Shown here piece by piece: positions 5,962 through 7,926 of a stretch of 7,926 bases of DNA (the stretch's first letter is position 1; every line of letters begins with the position of its first letter). Under the pieces are notes generated by a model that was not told the origin of the DNA, did not search any database, and worked only from the letters and a program-made list of their open reading frames with translations. This stretch comes from Planctomycetaceae bacterium (GTDB taxonomy: Bacteria; Planctomycetota; Planctomycetia; Pirellulales; Thermoguttaceae), in contig JAISNF010000610.1 of the NCBI GenBank assembly GCA_031276415.1, positions 1-7,926 on the forward strand, read 5' to 3'. The position numbers and the translations under genes are program-made.

Positions 5962-5982
5962 TATAAGGAACTTCCAAAAACC
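5962..5982 (+). repeat. Dispersed 21-mer TATA(A/G)GGAACTTC(C/T)AAAAACC, copy 1
   Basis: The 21 bases match 7618-7638 at 19 positions. Both copies are intergenic and each lies close to a CACAGAG-type repeat, although in different order. The function is unknown. Confidence 0.55.
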
Positions 5983-6009
5983 ACAAATTTATTTTTATTA
6001 ACCATATTA

Positions 6010-6031
6010 TTAACCACAGAGGACGCAGAGG
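6010..6031 (+). repeat. CACAGAG nonamer repeat, copy 1
   Basis: The sequence TTAACCACAGAGGACGCAGA is followed by GG. It belongs to a short intergenic repeat built from 9-base units (CACAGAGAA type). It faces the inverted copy at 6331-6366, and the two can pair as the outer stem of a large structure. From memory, ACCACAGAGAACACAGAG-type sequence is widespread between genes in environmental bacteria. Confidence 0.65.
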
Positions 6032-6051
6032 AAATTTTTAATTCTCAATCT

Positions 6052-6275
6052 TAACCCCGCAAGGGGTGTGATGTGCATAACCGTAGGTGTAGCGAAGCGC
6101 AACCTACGGATAAACGGGATAAAACCGGGCAAAGCCCTGCAAGGGCGAGATTATAGTTGTTCGGCTGATAATCTCGCCCCATGCGGGGCTTAAAATTGGG
6201 GTTGGGAATTTGCCGATCCGTAGGTTCCGCTTCGCTACACCTACGGTTATGCACATCTCGTCCCTGCGGGACTTA
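6052..6275. mobile_element. REP/MITE-like nested inverted-repeat element, no coding capacity
   Basis: Two 42-base arms (6070-6111 and 6216-6257) are complementary at 41 of 42 positions. Inside, GGGCGAGATTAT (6143-6154) pairs exactly with 6168-6179 around a 13-base loop. Four copies of a REP-like unit, consensus roughly TAAGCCCCGCAAGGGGCGAGAT, occupy the outer and inner junctions: 6052-6071 and 6131-6152 on plus, 6170-6193 and 6256-6275 on minus. Each has its own small hairpin, for example CCCC-GCAA-GGGG at 6055-6066 and GTCCC-TGC-GGGAC at 6260-6272. Each long arm also holds an 8-bp palindrome, CCGTAGGT/ACCTACGG. The element lies downstream of rlmN and upstream of the coiled-coil gene, both on minus. 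It encodes no transposase, so it would depend on one in trans, such as a RAYT-type enzyme (inference). Confidence 0.7.
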
Positions 6276-6330
6276 GGAAATATTACGGAATTTCAACTAA
6301 ACCGAGACATTACTGAATAAATACAAATTT

Positions 6331-6366
6331 TTAATTCTCTGTGAACTCTGTGTTCTCGGTGGTTAA
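6331..6366 (-). repeat. CACAGAG nonamer repeat, copy 2 (inverted)
   Basis: The reverse complement reads TTAACCACCGAGAACACAGA, then GTTCACAGAG. Apart from one base it is identical to the copy at 7552-7585 over some 30 bases. It lies inverted relative to copy 1, just beyond the 3' end of rlmN. Confidence 0.7.
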
Positions 6367-6415
6367 ATAAAAAAACGGTTATTACGAAGTTACCTGTAAT
6401 CTATTCGCTGAAATT

Positions 6416-7507
6416 TTAATTGGTTATGGTTGGATTTGTTTGATGAACACGGCGTAATTGACCGCAGGCGGCTTCGATTTTATCACCTTTGCGGAAGCGG
6501 ACTTTGACTTGGATTCCCATTGATTCGAGTTGTCCGGCAAACCAACTAACCGTTTTCGCTGAAGGCGTCTGGAAATTCAATCCCAATACCGGATTCAACG
6601 GAATAATATTGACAATTGCCATTCGGTTTTTCAACAAACAAACTAATTGCCGGACATGTTCCGGTTGATCGTTAAGACCGGCAATCAGCGTGTATTCAAA
6701 TGTAACACGGCGACCGGTTTGTTCAAAATAATTGTCGGACGCTTTCAGAATTTCGTCAATACCGGAAAATCGGTTTTGCGGAATAATTCGCGTTCGCAGT
6801 TCATCATTCGGAGCGTGCAAAGAAATCGCAAGTTTATATCCTTTACCGTTTTGAACAACAGATTCGGCAAGTTTCCGAATCCCCGACGGAATCCCAACCG
6901 TTGAAATTGTTACACGCCGCACACTTAAATCAAGTCCGTCCGAAGCCGTTATCTCATCCAACACCGAAAGAAGAGCATCAAGATTGAGCAACGGTTCCCC
7001 AATTCCCATAACAACAACATGCGTCAAACGTTCATGATTGGGGAGCAGGGAATTGAGCCGTAAAAATTGTTCTAATATTTCGCCGCGTGACAAATTCCGT
7101 ACAAAACCATCCATTCCGCTGGCGCAAAAAGCACAACCCATTGCGCAACCAACCTGTGTACTGATACATGCCGTCCGATGGTTACGATTATCGCGAAGGA
7201 GAACACATTCCACACGTTCGCCATCTGCCCATTCGATAAGAAGTTTTTCTGTGGAATCGTCAGAACGGTAATGGGTTAATTCTTTACCTTGTAAAACGGA
7301 ACCGAATTGTTTTGTAAGAATTTGTCGTGTTTCTTTTGACAAATCGGTCATTTCGTTGAAAGAGGTTATTTTTCGGGCAAAAATCCAACGGCGTATTTGT
7401 TGCAACCGAAACTTAGGCAATTCCAATTCAGTCAGAATTGCCGTTAAATCTGCCGGCAAATATTCCAAAAATGGGCGTTCAAAAAATCTGTGATCATCAG
7501 AAATCAT
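6416..7507 (-). CDS. rlmN: Dual-specificity 23S rRNA/tRNA adenine-C2 methyltransferase RlmN
   Basis: RlmN is a cytoplasmic radical-SAM enzyme that methylates C2 of adenosine 2503 in 23S rRNA and of adenosine 37 in some tRNAs. The 363 residues are full length for the family. Cys121, Cys125 and Cys128 (GCAMGCAFC, 120-128) form the CxxxCxxC cluster motif. Cys114 and Cys348 (in EAACGQL, 345-351) match the two reactive cysteines known from the E. coli enzyme (118 and 355). The SAM-binding MGIGEPLLN (167-175) and the segments ISTVG (201-205) and LAISLHAPND (226-235) are intact. The usual RGxDI before the second cysteine reads KGDKI (340-344), a small variation. The N-terminal RNA-binding part is present. 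No Shine-Dalgarno is evident before the ATG at 7507, but this start gives a normal N-terminus. The gene stands alone, flanked by CACAGAG repeats pointing outward on each side. Cfr-type resistance enzymes are related, but these motifs fit RlmN. Confidence 0.96.
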   Translation of the reverse strand: MISDDHRFFERPFLEYLPADLTAILTELELPKFRLQQIRRWIFARKITSFNEMTDLSKETRQILTKQFGSVLQGKELTHYRSDDSTEKLLIEWADGERVECVLLRDNRNHRTACISTQVGCAMGCAFCASGMDGFVRNLSRGEILEQFLRLNSLLPNHERLTHVVVMGIGEPLLNLDALLSVLDEITASDGLDLSVRRVTISTVGIPSGIRKLAESVVQNGKGYKLAISLHAPNDELRTRIIPQNRFSGIDEILKASDNYFEQTGRRVTFEYTLIAGLNDQPEHVRQLVCLLKNRMAIVNIIPLNPVLGLNFQTPSAKTVSWFAGQLESMGIQVKVRFRKGDKIEAACGQLRRVHQTNPTITN

Positions 7508-7551
7508 TTGGCAATACCCGTAATCTCAACTAACATTAACCAACTTTTTAT

Positions 7552-7585
7552 TTAACCACAGAGAACACAGAGTTCACAGAGGAAT
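7552..7585 (+). repeat. CACAGAG nonamer repeat, copy 3
   Basis: The copy reads TTAACCACAGAGAACACAGA, then GTTCACAGAGGAATT, with three 9-base units (CACAGAGAA, CACAGAGTT, CACAGAGGA). It lies 45 bases upstream of the rlmN start and is opposite in orientation to copy 2 at the other end of that gene. Confidence 0.7.
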
Positions 7586-7617
7586 TTTTTTATCGGGATT
7601 AAAATGTTCTTTTAAGT

Positions 7618-7638
7618 TATAGGGAACTTCTAAAAACC
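7618..7638 (+). repeat. Dispersed 21-mer TATA(A/G)GGAACTTC(C/T)AAAAACC, copy 2
   Basis: It matches 5962-5982 at 19 of 21 bases in the same orientation. Confidence 0.55.
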
Positions 7639-7670
7639 TATTTTAGCAGGATTGCGGGTAACTGTCTATT

Positions 7671-7713
7671 TTAATATACTCATTACACATTAAAATTCAG
7701 TTTTGTTAGAAAA
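7671..7713 (+). repeat. Dispersed repeat TATACTCATTACAC…GTTAGAAAA, direct copy
   Basis: The sequence matches the reverse complement of 2991-3033 over about 40 bases with few differences. It is directly followed by the 13-mer also found at 248-260. Confidence 0.65.
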
Positions 7714-7726
7714 GTAACCGTTCACG
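7714..7726 (+). repeat. 13-mer GTAACCGTTCACG, second copy
   Basis: The match to 248-260 is exact. It abuts the end of the repeat at 7671-7713, so the two may belong to one larger composite unit. Confidence 0.4.
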
Positions 7727-7861
7727 GCTATTTAAAAAAAGTGGGTATTTTTTTATTTGTAACTATTCAGCGGAATTTGCGAAAACGTATTGTCATTGTT
7801 TCACCAAACCTAATTTTTCCAAACAAAACAACCTCAGTAGCAAAAAATCATAAAAAATCCG

Positions 7862-7908
7862 ACCTCATTACCTCATTAAAAAATGAACGAATAACGAGGT
7901 AATGAGGT
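7862..7908. repeat. Long hairpin made of inverted ACCTCATT octamers
   Basis: ACCTCATT occurs twice in tandem (7862-7869, 7870-7877). The right arm 7893-7908 is the reverse complement of those 16 bases with one mismatch, and the loop is 15 bases (7878-7892). No T-run follows immediately, so it is a poor intrinsic terminator in either direction. It may be the end of a repeat element that continues outside the window. Confidence 0.6.
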
Positions 7909-7926
7909 TTGTATTTGGCGGCATTC

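Larger units (their letters stand above)
5631..6415. other. 785-bp intergenic region with promoter, repeats and a nested hairpin element
   Basis: No credible protein gene is present; the open frame on the minus strand at 6051-6254 is a by-product of inverted repeats. From left to right it holds the promoter and repeat cluster (5737-5798), a near-palindrome centred on GTTATAAC (5941-5957), a dispersed 21-mer (5962-5982), the CACAGAG repeats (6010-6031 and 6331-6366) and the REP-like composite element between them. The 11-mer TTACGAAGTTA at 6382-6392 also occurs at 3038-3048. Confidence 0.65.
7508..7926. other. Gene-free, repeat-rich region to the window end
   Basis: I see no gene in these 419 bases. 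They contain the third CACAGAG repeat, the second copy of the 21-mer, the second good copy of the TATACTCATTACAC repeat directly followed by the 13-mer GTAACCGTTCACG, and a long hairpin near the end. TTCAGCGGAATTT at 7768-7780 also occurs in the left arm of the terminator at 1381-1393. The rlmN promoter should be in the first part, but I find no clear -35/-10 pair. Confidence 0.55.

Noticed and set aside
6051..6254. 67-codon open frame on the minus strand
   Set aside because: It lies almost wholly inside the nested inverted repeat; the open frame is a by-product of the repeat sequence.
6010..7590. CACAGAG repeats as a CRISPR array
   Set aside because: The units are 9 bases long without unique spacers of regular length, and the copies are far apart and in both orientations.

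Overview
The window is an AT-rich bacterial segment (about 40% GC by eye) holding one gene fragment and five complete genes, separated by unusually long gaps full of short repeats. I infer a low-GC member of the Planctomycetota, possibly host- or sediment-associated. The inference rests on the gene mix (a GH50 agarase-like C-terminus, a Gfo/Idh/MocA oxidoreductase, a DUF1638 protein, a membrane-anchored coiled-coil protein with a BRCT-like region), on weak or absent Shine-Dalgarno sites for most genes, and on repeat-laden intergenic DNA. No rRNA, tRNA or 16S-type marker is present, so the assignment is tentative.

Layout. Positions 1-243 (+) are the end of an agarase/GH50-like glycoside hydrolase. 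A 343-bp gap follows, with a GC-richer palindromic island and a heptamer repeat. An SDR-family dehydrogenase (587-1366, +) converges on a Gfo/Idh/MocA dehydrogenase (1471-2679, -); the two share a hairpin terminator at 1376-1441. A 462-bp repeat-filled gap (2680-3141) follows. Next come two genes on the minus strand, read as the coiled-coil membrane protein (3981-5630) and then the DUF1638 protein (3142-3924), which look like an operon. Their probable promoter is TTGACA-N16-TAAAAT at 5771-5798, overlapped by a cluster of short repeats. A 785-bp gap (5631-6415) carries a nested inverted-repeat element built from four REP-like hairpins. The rRNA/tRNA methyltransferase gene rlmN (6416-7507, -) and another repeat-rich gap close the window.

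How the genes fit together. The first three genes suit carbohydrate use: polysaccharide or galactoside hydrolysis followed by NAD(P)-dependent oxidation of sugars or sugar derivatives. They do not form one operon. The coiled-coil/DUF1638 pair is the least understood and biologically most open part. rlmN is housekeeping.

The strongest unusual signal is non-coding. At least six families of short repeats recur between genes. One site looks like a REP-like composite element that inserted into the loop of an older inverted repeat, leaving a 15-bp direct repeat on each side.
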